A stretch of 64,000 bases of DNA from Paraburkholderia oxyphila NBRC 105797 (GTDB lineage Bacteria; Pseudomonadota; Gammaproteobacteria; Burkholderiales; Burkholderiaceae), in assembly GCF_000685075.1 (NCBI RefSeq), contig NZ_BAYD01000037.1, positions 1 to 64,000 on the forward strand, in the 5' to 3' direction. The notes under the pieces are model-generated. The model saw only the letters and a list, made by a program, of their open reading frames with translations. It ran no database searches and was not told the origin of the DNA. Each line of letters starts with the position of its first letter. The stretch's first letter is position 1. Shown here one piece after another: positions 28,367-37,576 of the stretch. The position numbers and the translations under genes were made by a program.

Positions 28367-29193
28367 CAGTCGCCTCGCAGCAGCTCGTTCAGGCCGACCT
28401 TGGCGCGCGTCTTGGCGTCCACCTTCTTGACGATCACGGCGCAGTAGAGGCTGTGCGAGCCGTCCTTCGAGGGCAGGTTGCCGGCCACGACGACCGAGCC
28501 CGCCGGGATGCGGCCGTACGAAACCTCGCCGGTTTCGCGGTCATAGATCTTGGTCGACTGGCCGAGGTAGACGCCCATCGAGATGACCGAGTTTTCCTCG
28601 ACGATCACGCCTTCCACGACTTCCGAGCGCGCGCCGATGAAGCAGTTGTCTTCGATGATGACGGGGTTGGCCTGCAGCGGCTCCAGCACGCCGCCGATGC
28701 CCACGCCGCCCGAGAGGTGCACGTTCTTGCCGATCTGCGCGCAGGAGCCGACTGTTGCCCACGTGTCGACCATCGTGCCTTCATCCACATAGGCGCCGAT
28801 GTTGGTGTACGACGGCATCAGCACGACGTTCTTCGCGATGAACGAGCCGCGGCGCGCGATGGCCGGCGGCACGACACGGAAGCCACCCGCGGCGAAGTCT
28901 TCAGCCGTGTAGTTGGCGAACTTCGAGGGCACCTTGTCGTAGAACTGCGAGTAGCCGCCGGCGGCCATCGGCACATTGTCTTCCAGGCGGAACGACAGCA
29001 GCACGGCCTTCTTCACCCACTGGTTGACGACCCAGTCGCCGTCCTTCTTCTCGGCGCAGCGCAGCGCGCCACGGTCGAGTTCCGCGATCACATGGGCGAC
29101 GGCTTCGCGCACGTCGTTCGGCGCGGACTTGGGCGAGAAGTCGGCGCGGTTTTCCCAGGCGGTGTCGATGATCTGCTGAAGTTGTTGCGACAT
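28366..29193 (-). CDS. dapD: Tetrahydrodipicolinate N-succinyltransferase
   Basis: A 275-residue left-handed beta-helix acyltransferase that succinylates tetrahydrodipicolinate with succinyl-CoA. The hexapeptide region (for example GVGIGGVLEPLQANPVIIED) and DEGTMVDTWATVGSCAQIG are typical, and length is exactly that of DapD. The ATG at 29193 (MSQQLQQIIDTAWENR) is chosen over 29235. It lies 72 bases downstream of dapC and overlaps the ArsC-like gene by one base. Confidence 0.97.
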   Translation of the reverse strand: MSQQLQQIIDTAWENRADFSPKSAPNDVREAVAHVIAELDRGALRCAEKKDGDWVVNQWVKKAVLLSFRLEDNVPMAAGGYSQFYDKVPSKFANYTAEDFAAGGFRVVPPAIARRGSFIAKNVVLMPSYTNIGAYVDEGTMVDTWATVGSCAQIGKNVHLSGGVGIGGVLEPLQANPVIIEDNCFIGARSEVVEGVIVEENSVISMGVYLGQSTKIYDRETGEVSYGRIPAGSVVVAGNLPSKDGSHSLYCAVIVKKVDAKTRAKVGLNELLRGD

Positions 29194-29265
29194 GGTGGTG
29201 GTTTCGTGTGAGTTCAAATGCGGTGGCTCGCGCACCCGGGAGCGGGCGCGCGGACGGAAGTGGCT

Positions 29266-30489
29266 TTACTGCTTGAGCGAGCGGCAGAAGTCGACGATGC
29301 GCTGCGCGCCCTCGATGCACTCCTCGACGTCGGCGACGAGCGCCATGCGGACGAAGTCTTTGCCGGGATTCGCGCCATGCGCTTCGCGCGCGAGATACGA
29401 GCCCGGCAGAACCGTAACATTATAGTCGGCGTAGAGGCGCTGGGCGAACGCGGTATCCGTAAGGCCAGTATTCGCGACATTGGCCCAGAGATAGAACGCG
29501 GCGTCGGGCAGCTTCACGTCGAGCACGTCGGCGAGCATCGGCGTTACCGTCGAAAACTTCTGCACGTACTTCGCGCGGTTCTCGCGCACATGCGCTTCGT
29601 CGCCCCAGGCGGCGATGCTGGCGCTCTGCCAGACCGGGGACAGGGCCGAACCGTGGTAGGTGCGATAGAGCAGGAACTGTTTGAGCAGCGCCGCATCGCC
29701 GGCGACGAAGCCCGAGCGCATGCCGGGTGCGTTCGAGCGCTTCGAGAGGCTCGAGAGCATGATCAGGCGCTCGAAGCCGCGGCCGAGCTGGTGCGCGGCT
29801 TCCAGGCCACCGAGCGGGGGCCTGGTTTCGTCGAAGTAGATCTCCGAGTAGCACTCGTCCGAGGCGATCACGAAGCCGTAGCGATCGGACAGCGCGAACA
29901 GCTCGCGCCAGTCGTCGAGCGTGAGCACGGCGCCGGTGGGGTTGCCCGGCGAGCACACATAGAGCAGCTGCGTGCGCGCCCAGACGTCTTCAGGCACCTG
30001 CGAGTAGTCGCAGGCGAAGTTGCGCTTCGGATCGCTATTCACGAAGTACGGCTCGGCGCCCGCGAGCAGCGCGGCGCCTTCGTAGATCTGGTAGAACGGA
30101 TTCGGACAGAGTACGATCGGCCGCTTTGCCGGGTCTTTGGCGCCCGCCGTGGGGTCCACGACCGCCTGGGCGAGCGCGAAGAGCGCTTCGCGCGAGCCGC
30201 ACACGGGCAGCACTTGCGTGGCCGCATCGACGGCGGGCAGGCTGTAGCGCTCGGTCACCCATTTCGCGATCGCCTCGCGCAGCGCGGGGCTGCCGGCCGT
30301 GGCCGGGTAGGCCGAAAGGCCGTCGAGCGAGGCGACGATGGCGTCGCGGATCAGCGCGGGCGTCGGATGTTTCGGCTCGCCGATCCCGAAGCTGATATGG
30401 CGCAGGCCGGCATTCGGCGCGACGTCCTTGAAGAGCGCACGCAGCTTTTCGAAGGGATAGGGCTGGAGAGTGTCGAGTAGCGGATTCAC
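29266..30489 (-). CDS. dapC: Succinyldiaminopimelate transaminase
   Basis: A class I/II PLP aminotransferase of 407 residues that converts N-succinyl-2-amino-6-ketopimelate to N-succinyl-LL-diaminopimelate. The PLP lysine lies in SSLSKRSNAPGMRSGF, and the start NPLLDTLQPYPFEKLRALF is characteristic of DapC. I place the start at GTG 30489, where similarity begins; an ATG at 30555 would add 22 residues, and neither has a good ribosome site. It heads the dapC-dapD-arsC-like-dapE-prmB run and is divergent from the DMT transporter. Confidence 0.93.
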   Translation of the reverse strand: MNPLLDTLQPYPFEKLRALFKDVAPNAGLRHISFGIGEPKHPTPALIRDAIVASLDGLSAYPATAGSPALREAIAKWVTERYSLPAVDAATQVLPVCGSREALFALAQAVVDPTAGAKDPAKRPIVLCPNPFYQIYEGAALLAGAEPYFVNSDPKRNFACDYSQVPEDVWARTQLLYVCSPGNPTGAVLTLDDWRELFALSDRYGFVIASDECYSEIYFDETRPPLGGLEAAHQLGRGFERLIMLSSLSKRSNAPGMRSGFVAGDAALLKQFLLYRTYHGSALSPVWQSASIAAWGDEAHVRENRAKYVQKFSTVTPMLADVLDVKLPDAAFYLWANVANTGLTDTAFAQRLYADYNVTVLPGSYLAREAHGANPGKDFVRMALVADVEECIEGAQRIVDFCRSLKQ

Positions 30490-30942
30490 TGGCTTGGCGG
30501 GCGAAAAGCGAAGACGGGTAGACGGATGGACAGCGCGCGGCGCGATGGCCGGCATCGGCGCTTCGGTTCCGGCGGCGACGTGGCCATGTTAGGGCCGGTG
30601 TGTGCTGCTGCCCGCCGGTGCGATCCGGCATGGGTGGCGTGGATCGCGGCGGCGCAGCGGCTGTCGTGCGTCGGGTGTGGCTGCTGCGGCTGGAAAAGCG
30701 TGAATTATAACTTGGCGTTGCGCCGCCTGCGGGCGCTTGCGTATGCGCGCAGGCGAGGCAAGTGGCGGTGGGCGCGGATCCGCCGGGCCGGCTGGAGGGG
30801 CCGAGTGGCTCAAGCGCTGCATGGCGCACGAGATGGCGCAACAGGCGGGAAATCGGGAACGGGAAAAAAGGACAGGTATGCAGTCTGGAAAACGGCCGAT
30901 GCGCGCGGCTCGCGCATCGGCGCGGTGCAGGAGGACAGGGCG
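30490..30942. other. 453-base divergent region between dapC and the DMT transporter
   Basis: No convincing gene. It should hold promoters for both sides. The only clear element is a perfect TATAAT on the minus strand at 30704-30709, without a good -35 at the right distance, about 200 bases from the dapC start. The rest is GC-rich. Confidence 0.45.
30704..30709 (-). promoter_or_regulatory. Candidate -10 element for the dap operon
   Basis: On the minus strand this reads TATAAT, rare in such GC-rich DNA. No hexamer close to TTGACA is found 16-18 bases upstream, so an activator may be needed or this may be chance. Confidence 0.3.
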
Positions 30943-32025
30943 ATGAGCACGGGCCTGAAGACCGGGTGGCCGACGCTCGCCATCATGATCGGCGCCTCGG
31001 TGTGGGGCGTGGTCTGGTATCCGTTGCGCACGCTGGCGGGCCTGGGCCTGACCGGCACGGCCGCCGGAGCCGCGACCAGCGCCGCGGGGTGCCTGTTCGT
31101 GCTGCTGCTGCGCCGCCGTTCGATCGCCACGGTGCGCTGGCACTGGGTGCTGCCGATGCTCGGCCTGGCGGCGGGCGTGACCAACATCGGCTTCGTGTGG
31201 GGCGCGATCCACGGCGAAGTGATGCGCGTGCTCCTGCTTTTCTACCTCACCCCGGCGTGGACGGCGATCTTCGCGCATTTCATCCTGCGCGAGCGCCTCA
31301 CGTGGTCGGGCGCCGCGCTTTCCGCGCTGTCGCTCGCGGGCGCGGTGCTGATGCTGTGGTCGCCGAAACTGGGCCTGCCGCTGCCGGCCAGTTTGGCCGA
31401 ATGGGCGGGGCTCGCGGGCGGCATCGGTTTCGCGATGAGCAACGTGCTCGTGGTGAAGACGAGCCGCGTGCTGCCGCAGATGAAGCCGGAGATGCGCACG
31501 GCCGTGATTTTCGGCGGGGCGGCGATCTTCGGCGCGCTGGCGTCGCACTTCGAGCCGATGCCGGTGCTGCATGCCGGCGAGCCGCTCGCACGCATCGTGC
31601 TGCTCGTCCTCGTGCTCGGCCTGCTGCTCAGCTCGAACAACATGCTCGTGCAGTACGGTCTCGCGCGCGTCCCGGCGAACCGGGCGTCGATCATCATGCT
31701 GTTCGAGCTCGTCGTGACCGCGCTCTCGTCGTGGCTGCTCGCGGGCGAGACGCCAGGGCCGCGCGAATGGGCGGGCGGCGCATGCATCGTGCTGGCCTCG
31801 GTGCTGTCGAGCTGGGTGCACCGCGCGCAGGACGCGGGCAAGCGCGCGGAGCATGAAATGCAGGAGCAGCACGAAAGGCACGCGAGCGCCGACGCCAGCG
31901 CGATTGCCCACGCACAAGCATGCCCCATCGACGAAAGCGGGAATGGCGACGGCGGCGCCAATGACAGCGGCGGCCCCCGCGCTTCGGCGCGTAGCGGGCA
32001 AAATGGCGCGCGCACGATGGTATGA
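30943..32025 (+). CDS. EamA/DMT-family transporter
   Basis: A 360-residue inner-membrane protein with about ten predicted membrane segments in two EamA repeats, typical of drug/metabolite exporters. Substrate unknown. AGGAGGA eight bases before ATG 30943 clearly fixes the start. The last 65 residues after the final segment are hydrophilic, His/Ala/Gly-rich and probably disordered, longer than in usual DMT proteins. It stands alone between dapC (divergent) and smc. Confidence 0.88.
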   Translation: MSTGLKTGWPTLAIMIGASVWGVVWYPLRTLAGLGLTGTAAGAATSAAGCLFVLLLRRRSIATVRWHWVLPMLGLAAGVTNIGFVWGAIHGEVMRVLLLFYLTPAWTAIFAHFILRERLTWSGAALSALSLAGAVLMLWSPKLGLPLPASLAEWAGLAGGIGFAMSNVLVVKTSRVLPQMKPEMRTAVIFGGAAIFGALASHFEPMPVLHAGEPLARIVLLVLVLGLLLSSNNMLVQYGLARVPANRASIIMLFELVVTALSSWLLAGETPGPREWAGGACIVLASVLSSWVHRAQDAGKRAEHEMQEQHERHASADASAIAHAQACPIDESGNGDGGANDSGGPRASARSGQNGARTMV

Positions 32026-32229
32026 TGGCCGCTGATCCTCGCCGGCCGGGCGCGCGCATGCCGCCTGGCGCGGTGAGCCGTGGCGGCTGCCCGACTAGCC
32101 CAGGATGCCCGAAGCGCGTGCGCCATGTGGCGCGTCGCTGCGCCGTGCGACCCGCGATGAGGTCGACGGCACGTGGCCTGCGGCGCGGGCGGTCCCGTTC
32201 ACTCTTCCTATTCAAACAGCGATATCGCC

Positions 32230-35200
32230 GTGCGTCTGACTTCGATTAAACTCGCTGGCTTCAAATCCTTCGTCGATCCCACGCATTTCCAGGTCCCGGG
32301 CCAACTCGTCGGCGTGGTCGGGCCCAATGGCTGTGGCAAATCGAACATCATCGACGCCGTGCGCTGGGTGCTCGGCGAATCCCGCGCGTCGGAGCTGCGC
32401 GGCGAGTCGATGCAGGACGTCATCTTCAACGGCTCCACCGCACGCAAGCCGGGCAGCCGCGCGAGCGTCGAACTCGTGTTCGACAACGCCGACGGGCGGG
32501 CCGCGGGCCAGTGGGGCCAGTATGCCGAGATCGCCGTCAAGCGCGTGCTCACGCGCGACGGCACCTCGAGCTACTACATCAACAATCTGCCGGCACGCCG
32601 GCGCGACATCCAGGACATCTTCCTCGGCACCGGCCTCGGGCCCCGCGCGTACGCGATCATCGGGCAGGGCATGATCGCGCGCATCATCGAGGCGAAGCCC
32701 GAAGAGCTGCGCGTGTTCCTCGAAGAGGCCGCGGGCGTCTCGAAGTACAAGGAGCGCCGCCGCGAGACGGAAAACCGCTTGCACGACACGCGCGAGAACC
32801 TCACGCGCGTGGAGGACATCGTGCGCGAGCTCTCGACGAACCTCGAGAAGCTCGAAGGCCAGGCCGTGGTCGCGACGAAGTTCCGCGAGCTGCAGGCCGA
32901 AGGCGAGGAAAAGCAGCGCCTCCTGTGGCTCTTGCGCAAGAACGAAGCGGCCAGCGAGCAGCAGCGCCAGCAACGCGCGATCGAGCAGGCGCAGATCGAC
33001 CTCGAGCGGCACACCGCGCAACTGCGCGAAGTCGAGGCACAGCTCGAAACGCTGCGCGTCGCGAACTATGCGGCGAGCGATGCGATGCAGGGCGCGCAAG
33101 GCGCGCTCTATGAGGCGAATGCCGAGGTGAGCCGCCTCGAGGCGGAGATCAAGTTCATCGTCGAGTCGCGCAATCGCGTGCAGGCGCAGATCGCGGCGCT
33201 CACGGCGCAGCGCGAGCAATGGCAGGTGCAGGCGCAGAAGGCCCAGGACGACATCGCGGACGCCGAAGAGCAGCTCGCGATGGGCGAGGAAAAGGCGGCT
33301 ATCGCGGAAGAGCAGGCGGCGGCGAAGCAGGAAGCGCTGCCCGCGCTCGAAAACCGCTGGCGCGACGCGCAAGCTCAGCTGAACGACGAGCGCGCGGGCA
33401 TTTCGCGCACCGAACAGGCGATCAAGCTCGAGGCCGCGCATCAGCGCAACGCCGACCAGATGCTCCAGCAGCTTCAGCAGCGTCACGAGCGCCTGAAGGC
33501 GGAGGAAGGCGGCCTCGACGCGCCCGACGAAGCGCAGCTCGAAGAGTTGCGCATGCAACTGGCCGAGCAGGAAGAGATTCTGCGCGAAGCGCAGGAACGT
33601 CTTGCCGACGCGCAGGACACGGTGCCGCGCCTCGACGCGGAGCGCCGCGCCGCGCACGAGCGCGTGCAGGCCGAAGGCGCGCAGATCCATCAGCTCGAAG
33701 CGCGCCTCGCGGCGCTCAAGCAGCTGCAGGAGAACGTGCAGACCGAAGGCAAGATCCAGCCGTGGCTCGAGCGCCATGAACTGGGCGCGCTGCCGCGACT
33801 GTGGAAAAAGCTGCACGTCGAAGCCGGCTGGGAAACCGCACTCGAAGCCGTGCTGCGCGAGCGCCTGGCCGCGCTCGAAGTGTCGAACCTCGACTGGGTG
33901 AAGGCCTTCGCGACCGACGCGCCGCCGGCCAAGCTCGCGTTCTACGCGCCGCCGCCGGCCGGACAGGCGCCGGCCGGGCCCGCGGGGCTCACGCCGCTGC
34001 TCTCGCTCGTGCGCATCGACGATGCGGGCCTGCGCGCGGTGCTCAACGAATGGCTCGGCACGGCGTTCGTCGCCGCCGATCTGGCCGAAGCGCTTGCGAA
34101 GCGCGCGCAGTTGCCGGAAGGCGGTGCGTTCGTGGTGAAGGCCGGCCACACGGTCACGCGCGTAGGCGTGCAGCTCTACGCCGCCGATTCGGAGCAGGCG
34201 GGCATGCTCGCGCGCCAGCAGGAAATCGAGAATCTCACGCGCCAGGTGCGCGCCCAGGCGTTGCTCGCCGACGACGCGCGCACCGCAGCCGTGCGCGCGG
34301 AGGCGGCGCACACCCAGGCGGCCCAGGCGCTCACTGAAGTGCGCCAGCAAGCCGAGCGTGCGACGCAGCGCGTGCACGCGCTGCAGATGGAGGTGCTCAA
34401 GCTCACCCAGGCGCACGAGCGCTATACGGCGCGCAGCACGCAGATTCGCGAGGAGCTCGAAGAGATCCGCGCGCAGATCGAAGAGCAGCGTGCGCTGCGC
34501 GCGGAATCGGAGGCGAACTTCGAGCGCCACGACGTCGAACTCGCGGAATTGCAGGCTCGCTTCGAAGACAATCAACTGGCGTTCGAGGCACTCGACGAGG
34601 AGTTGGGCGCCGCACGCAACGAAGCGCGCGATCTCGAGCGCGCGGCCGGCGATGCGCGTTTCGCGGCACGCAACATGGCCAACCGCATCGAGGAGCTCAA
34701 GCGCAATATCCAGGTCGCGCACGACCAGAGCGAGCGCGTGGCCGTCTCGCTCGAAGACGCGCGCGCGGAACTGGAAACGATCAACGAGCAGACCGCGCAC
34801 ACGGGCTTGCAGGATGCGCTCGAGATTCGCGCGGTGAAGGAAGAGGCGCTGCGCGCCGCGCGCGCCGAACTCGACGACCTCAGCGCGAAGCTGCGCGCGG
34901 CCGACGAGACGCGCCTTACCGCGGAGCGCGCGCTGCAGCCGCTGCGCGATCGCATCACCGAATTGCAGTTGAAGGAGCAGGCCGCGCGCCTGAACGGCGA
35001 GCAGTTCGTCGAGCAATTGCAGGCCGCGGGCGTGGACGAAGCCGCGCTGCAGGAGAAGCTCACGCCCGAGCTCAAGCCCCCGTATCTGCAGGGCGAAGTC
35101 ACGCGCATCAACAACGCGATCGCGGCGCTGGGGCCGGTCAACATGGCCGCGCTCGACGAACTGGCCGCCGCGAAGGAGCGCAAGACCTTCCTCGACGCGC

Positions 35201-35748
35201 AGTCCGCCGACCTCACGAGCGCGATCGAAACGCTCGAAGACGCGATCCGCAAGATCGACCAGGAAACGCGCACGCTGCTGCAAGGCACCTTCGACGAGGT
35301 GAACCGGCATTTCGGCGACCTGTTCCCGCGCCTGTTCGGCGGTGGCCAGGCGAAGCTCATCATGACCGGGGACGAGATTCTGGACGCCGGCGTGCAGGTG
35401 ATGGCGCAGCCGCCCGGCAAGAAGAACTCGACGATTCACCTGCTGTCGGGCGGCGAGAAGGCGCTGACCGCCACGGCGCTCGTGTTCGCGATGTTCCAGT
35501 TGAACCCGGCGCCGTTCTGTCTGCTCGACGAAGTGGACGCGCCGCTCGACGACGCGAACACGGAGCGCTTCGCCAATCTGGTGCGCGCGATGTCGGACAA
35601 GACACAGTTCCTGTTCATCTCGCACAACAAGATCGCGATGGAGATGGCGCAGCAGTTGATTGGCGTGACGATGCAGGAGCAGGGCGTTTCGCGCATCGTT
35701 GCGGTCGACATGGAAACGGCCGCTGGTTTCGCACAGAATACGGCCTGA
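32230..35748 (+). CDS. smc: Chromosome segregation protein SMC
   Basis: A 1172-residue SMC ATPase that compacts and helps segregate the chromosome, acting with ScpA and ScpB. Walker A is GPNGCGKSN at residues 31-39. Long coiled-coil arms flank the hinge around residues 520-650. The C-terminal head carries LLSGGEKALTATAL and the Walker B LLDEVDAPLDD. A GTG at 32230 (RLTSIKLAGFKSFVDPTHF) begins family similarity; the ATG at 32173 adds unrelated residues. zipA follows after 192 bases, and smc-zipA-ligA is a conserved order in beta- and gammaproteobacteria. Confidence 0.97.
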   Translation: MRLTSIKLAGFKSFVDPTHFQVPGQLVGVVGPNGCGKSNIIDAVRWVLGESRASELRGESMQDVIFNGSTARKPGSRASVELVFDNADGRAAGQWGQYAEIAVKRVLTRDGTSSYYINNLPARRRDIQDIFLGTGLGPRAYAIIGQGMIARIIEAKPEELRVFLEEAAGVSKYKERRRETENRLHDTRENLTRVEDIVRELSTNLEKLEGQAVVATKFRELQAEGEEKQRLLWLLRKNEAASEQQRQQRAIEQAQIDLERHTAQLREVEAQLETLRVANYAASDAMQGAQGALYEANAEVSRLEAEIKFIVESRNRVQAQIAALTAQREQWQVQAQKAQDDIADAEEQLAMGEEKAAIAEEQAAAKQEALPALENRWRDAQAQLNDERAGISRTEQAIKLEAAHQRNADQMLQQLQQRHERLKAEEGGLDAPDEAQLEELRMQLAEQEEILREAQERLADAQDTVPRLDAERRAAHERVQAEGAQIHQLEARLAALKQLQENVQTEGKIQPWLERHELGALPRLWKKLHVEAGWETALEAVLRERLAALEVSNLDWVKAFATDAPPAKLAFYAPPPAGQAPAGPAGLTPLLSLVRIDDAGLRAVLNEWLGTAFVAADLAEALAKRAQLPEGGAFVVKAGHTVTRVGVQLYAADSEQAGMLARQQEIENLTRQVRAQALLADDARTAAVRAEAAHTQAAQALTEVRQQAERATQRVHALQMEVLKLTQAHERYTARSTQIREELEEIRAQIEEQRALRAESEANFERHDVELAELQARFEDNQLAFEALDEELGAARNEARDLERAAGDARFAARNMANRIEELKRNIQVAHDQSERVAVSLEDARAELETINEQTAHTGLQDALEIRAVKEEALRAARAELDDLSAKLRAADETRLTAERALQPLRDRITELQLKEQAARLNGEQFVEQLQAAGVDEAALQEKLTPELKPPYLQGEVTRINNAIAALGPVNMAALDELAAAKERKTFLDAQSADLTSAIETLEDAIRKIDQETRTLLQGTFDEVNRHFGDLFPRLFGGGQAKLIMTGDEILDAGVQVMAQPPGKKNSTIHLLSGGEKALTATALVFAMFQLNPAPFCLLDEVDAPLDDANTERFANLVRAMSDKTQFLFISHNKIAMEMAQQLIGVTMQEQGVSRIVAVDMETAAGFAQNTA

Positions 35749-35754
35749 TGGGCT

Positions 35755-35793
35755 GAACAACGGGTCTGAACTGCGGGCCCGAACAGCGGGTCT
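35755..35793. repeat. Three imperfect tandem copies of a 13-bp unit
   Basis: GAACAACGGGTCT, GAACTGCGGGCCC and GAACAGCGGGTCT follow each other directly at 35755-35767, 35768-35780 and 35781-35793, starting six bases after the smc stop codon. Copies 1 and 3 differ by one base. No function is known. Confidence 0.85.
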
Positions 35794-35940
35794 GAATCAC
35801 GGCGCGCGGCGCGCGACCGGCAACGCCTGCGTTTTGCGCGAAGGGCGGCTGTCGCGAATGCCGCTGTCGCCACGCACGCGGTGCACGCGTCCTCGAAGGA
35901 CGAGGTGCGCCGCCGGAAAAGAATTGCAGATGGAGCATGC

Positions 35941-37254
35941 ATGGATCAGTTGACTCTCGGGTTGATCGGCGCGGGTGCCGTGGTCGTCGGGGGCGTGGTG
36001 GTGTACAACGCATGGCAGAGCGCCAGGGTGCGCCGGCGCATGCCGCGCCCGATGCCCGAGGAAGCGGCCGAGGCGCCGCTGCGCGATGACCTGAACGAGC
36101 AGAGCCCGTTCATCGAACCGGCCCGCGCGCCGTCCAGGCGCGAGCCGTCGCTCGCGGGCGCCGGCGCCGCCGAGGAGCGTGTGGAGCCGGGCTTCGGCAC
36201 GGCCGCGCCGGCCGACACGCCGGTGGATATTCAGGCCGAGAACACCTCGCCGAACGGTTTCCCGGAAGCGGAGACTGAGGAGGCCGAGGGCAACGAGCTG
36301 CCCGCGTCTGCCACGGAGCACGGCGAGCAGCGCGAAGAGAAGCGCGATGAGAAGCGTGAAGACAAGCGCGACATAGACGAGCACGAGCGCGTCGAGCCGG
36401 TGCTGCCTGCCGCCACGACGATCTCTTCCGCGCCGCCGGCCATCGTCGATCGACGCATCGACTGCATCGTGCCGATCCGGCTTGGCGGGCCGCAGCCCGG
36501 CGAGCGCGTGATTCCGCTCGCGCAGCGTCTGCGCCGCGCCGGCAGCAAGCCGGTGCACATCGAAGGCAAGCCCGAAGGCGGCGATGGCTGGGAGCTGCTG
36601 CAAAACGGCGTGCGCTATGAGGAATTGCGCGCGGCCGCGCAACTGGCGAACCGCAACGGGCCGCTGAACGAGCTCGAGTTTTCCGAGTTCGTCGCGGGGG
36701 TGCAGCAGTTCGCGGATGCGCTCGACGGCCTGCCCGAATTCCCCGATATGACGGAAACGGTCGCGATGGCCCGCGAGCTCGACGGCTTTGCGGCGCAGTG
36801 CGATGCCCAGCTGTCGATCAACGTGCTCTCGGATGGCGCGCCGTGGTCGGCGAACTACGTGCAGGCGGTGGCGGCCCAGGACGGCTTGCTGCTCTCGCGC
36901 GACGGCACGCGTTTCGTGAAGCTCGACGCGAAGCAGAGCCCGGTGTTCATGCTGCAGTTCGGCGACACCAACTTCCTGCGCGACGACCTCACCTACAAGG
37001 GCGGCCAGATGATCACGCTGATCCTCGACGTGCCCGTGGCCGACGAAGACATCCTGCCGTTCCGCCTGATGTGCGACTACGCGCGCTCGCTCGCGGAGCG
37101 CATCGGCGGGCGCGTGGTGGACGACCAGCGCCGGCCGTTGCCGGAATCGGTGCTGCAGTCCATCGACAAGCAGCTCATGACGCTCTACGCGAAGCTCGAG
37201 CAGGCCGGCATTCCGGCAGGCTCGGCGGCGACGCGACGGCTCTTCAGCCAGTAA
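35941..37254 (+). CDS. zipA: Cell division protein ZipA
   Basis: A 437-residue inner-membrane protein that tethers FtsZ to the membrane at the division site. It has an N-terminal membrane anchor (TLGLIGAGAVVVGGVVVY) with the N-out orientation expected for ZipA, then about 180 residues of acidic and Ala/Pro/Arg-rich linker, and a C-terminal FtsZ-binding domain starting near FVKLDAKQSPVF. The ATG at 35941 is preceded by GGAG; the longer frame to 35881 would place a basic tail before the anchor. Position between smc and ligA supports the call. A strong terminator follows. Confidence 0.9.
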   Translation: MDQLTLGLIGAGAVVVGGVVVYNAWQSARVRRRMPRPMPEEAAEAPLRDDLNEQSPFIEPARAPSRREPSLAGAGAAEERVEPGFGTAAPADTPVDIQAENTSPNGFPEAETEEAEGNELPASATEHGEQREEKRDEKREDKRDIDEHERVEPVLPAATTISSAPPAIVDRRIDCIVPIRLGGPQPGERVIPLAQRLRRAGSKPVHIEGKPEGGDGWELLQNGVRYEELRAAAQLANRNGPLNELEFSEFVAGVQQFADALDGLPEFPDMTETVAMARELDGFAAQCDAQLSINVLSDGAPWSANYVQAVAAQDGLLLSRDGTRFVKLDAKQSPVFMLQFGDTNFLRDDLTYKGGQMITLILDVPVADEDILPFRLMCDYARSLAERIGGRVVDDQRRPLPESVLQSIDKQLMTLYAKLEQAGIPAGSAATRRLFSQ

Positions 37255-37280
37255 GGGCAATAGCGTAGCCAACGCACGAG

Positions 37281-37312
37281 GCGCGGCGCCAACAGGGCGC
37301 CGCGCTTTTTTT
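37281..37312 (+). terminator. Rho-independent terminator after zipA
   Basis: A 10-bp GC stem (GCGCGGCGCC with GGCGCCGCGC, loop AACAG) is followed by seven T. It ends smc-zipA transcription, so ligA is expected to have its own promoter. Confidence 0.92.
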
Positions 37313-37576
37313 ATACGTGATGCAAACGCGAACGGATCGGGCAGTGCGGGCATGGGCGCCGGGCGCCGTTCGATGCGGCGGATATGTTGCGGTGCGATCA
37401 AGTTCGCATTGGGCAGGCACGGCGTCAATACGATCGGGCTGACGTTGGCCGTTCGGCCAGGATGTCCGCGGGGGCCGTTCGGCGCCGCACGAAGCTGGCC
37501 GTTCGGCCGATGCCACGCAGGTGGCTTCCTGAGATAATCTGACAATCTCATCCACTCAGAAGAAGCCGCCCCCAGC
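37313..37576. other. 264-base gap before ligA with three copies of GGCCGTTCGGC
   Basis: No gene. The 11-bp sequence GGCCGTTCGGC occurs at 37447-37457, 37473-37483 and 37497-37507; the first and third lie in larger dyads (TGGCC-GTTC-GGCCA at 37446-37459). The sequence then passes into the ligA upstream region, with TGAGATAATCTGA at 37530-37542 as the only -10-like stretch. Confidence 0.6.

Noticed and set aside
32212..35760. A 1182-codon open frame antisense to smc
   Set aside because: Covers smc exactly in the opposite strand; its composition mirrors smc coiled-coil codons and it has no recognisable domain.
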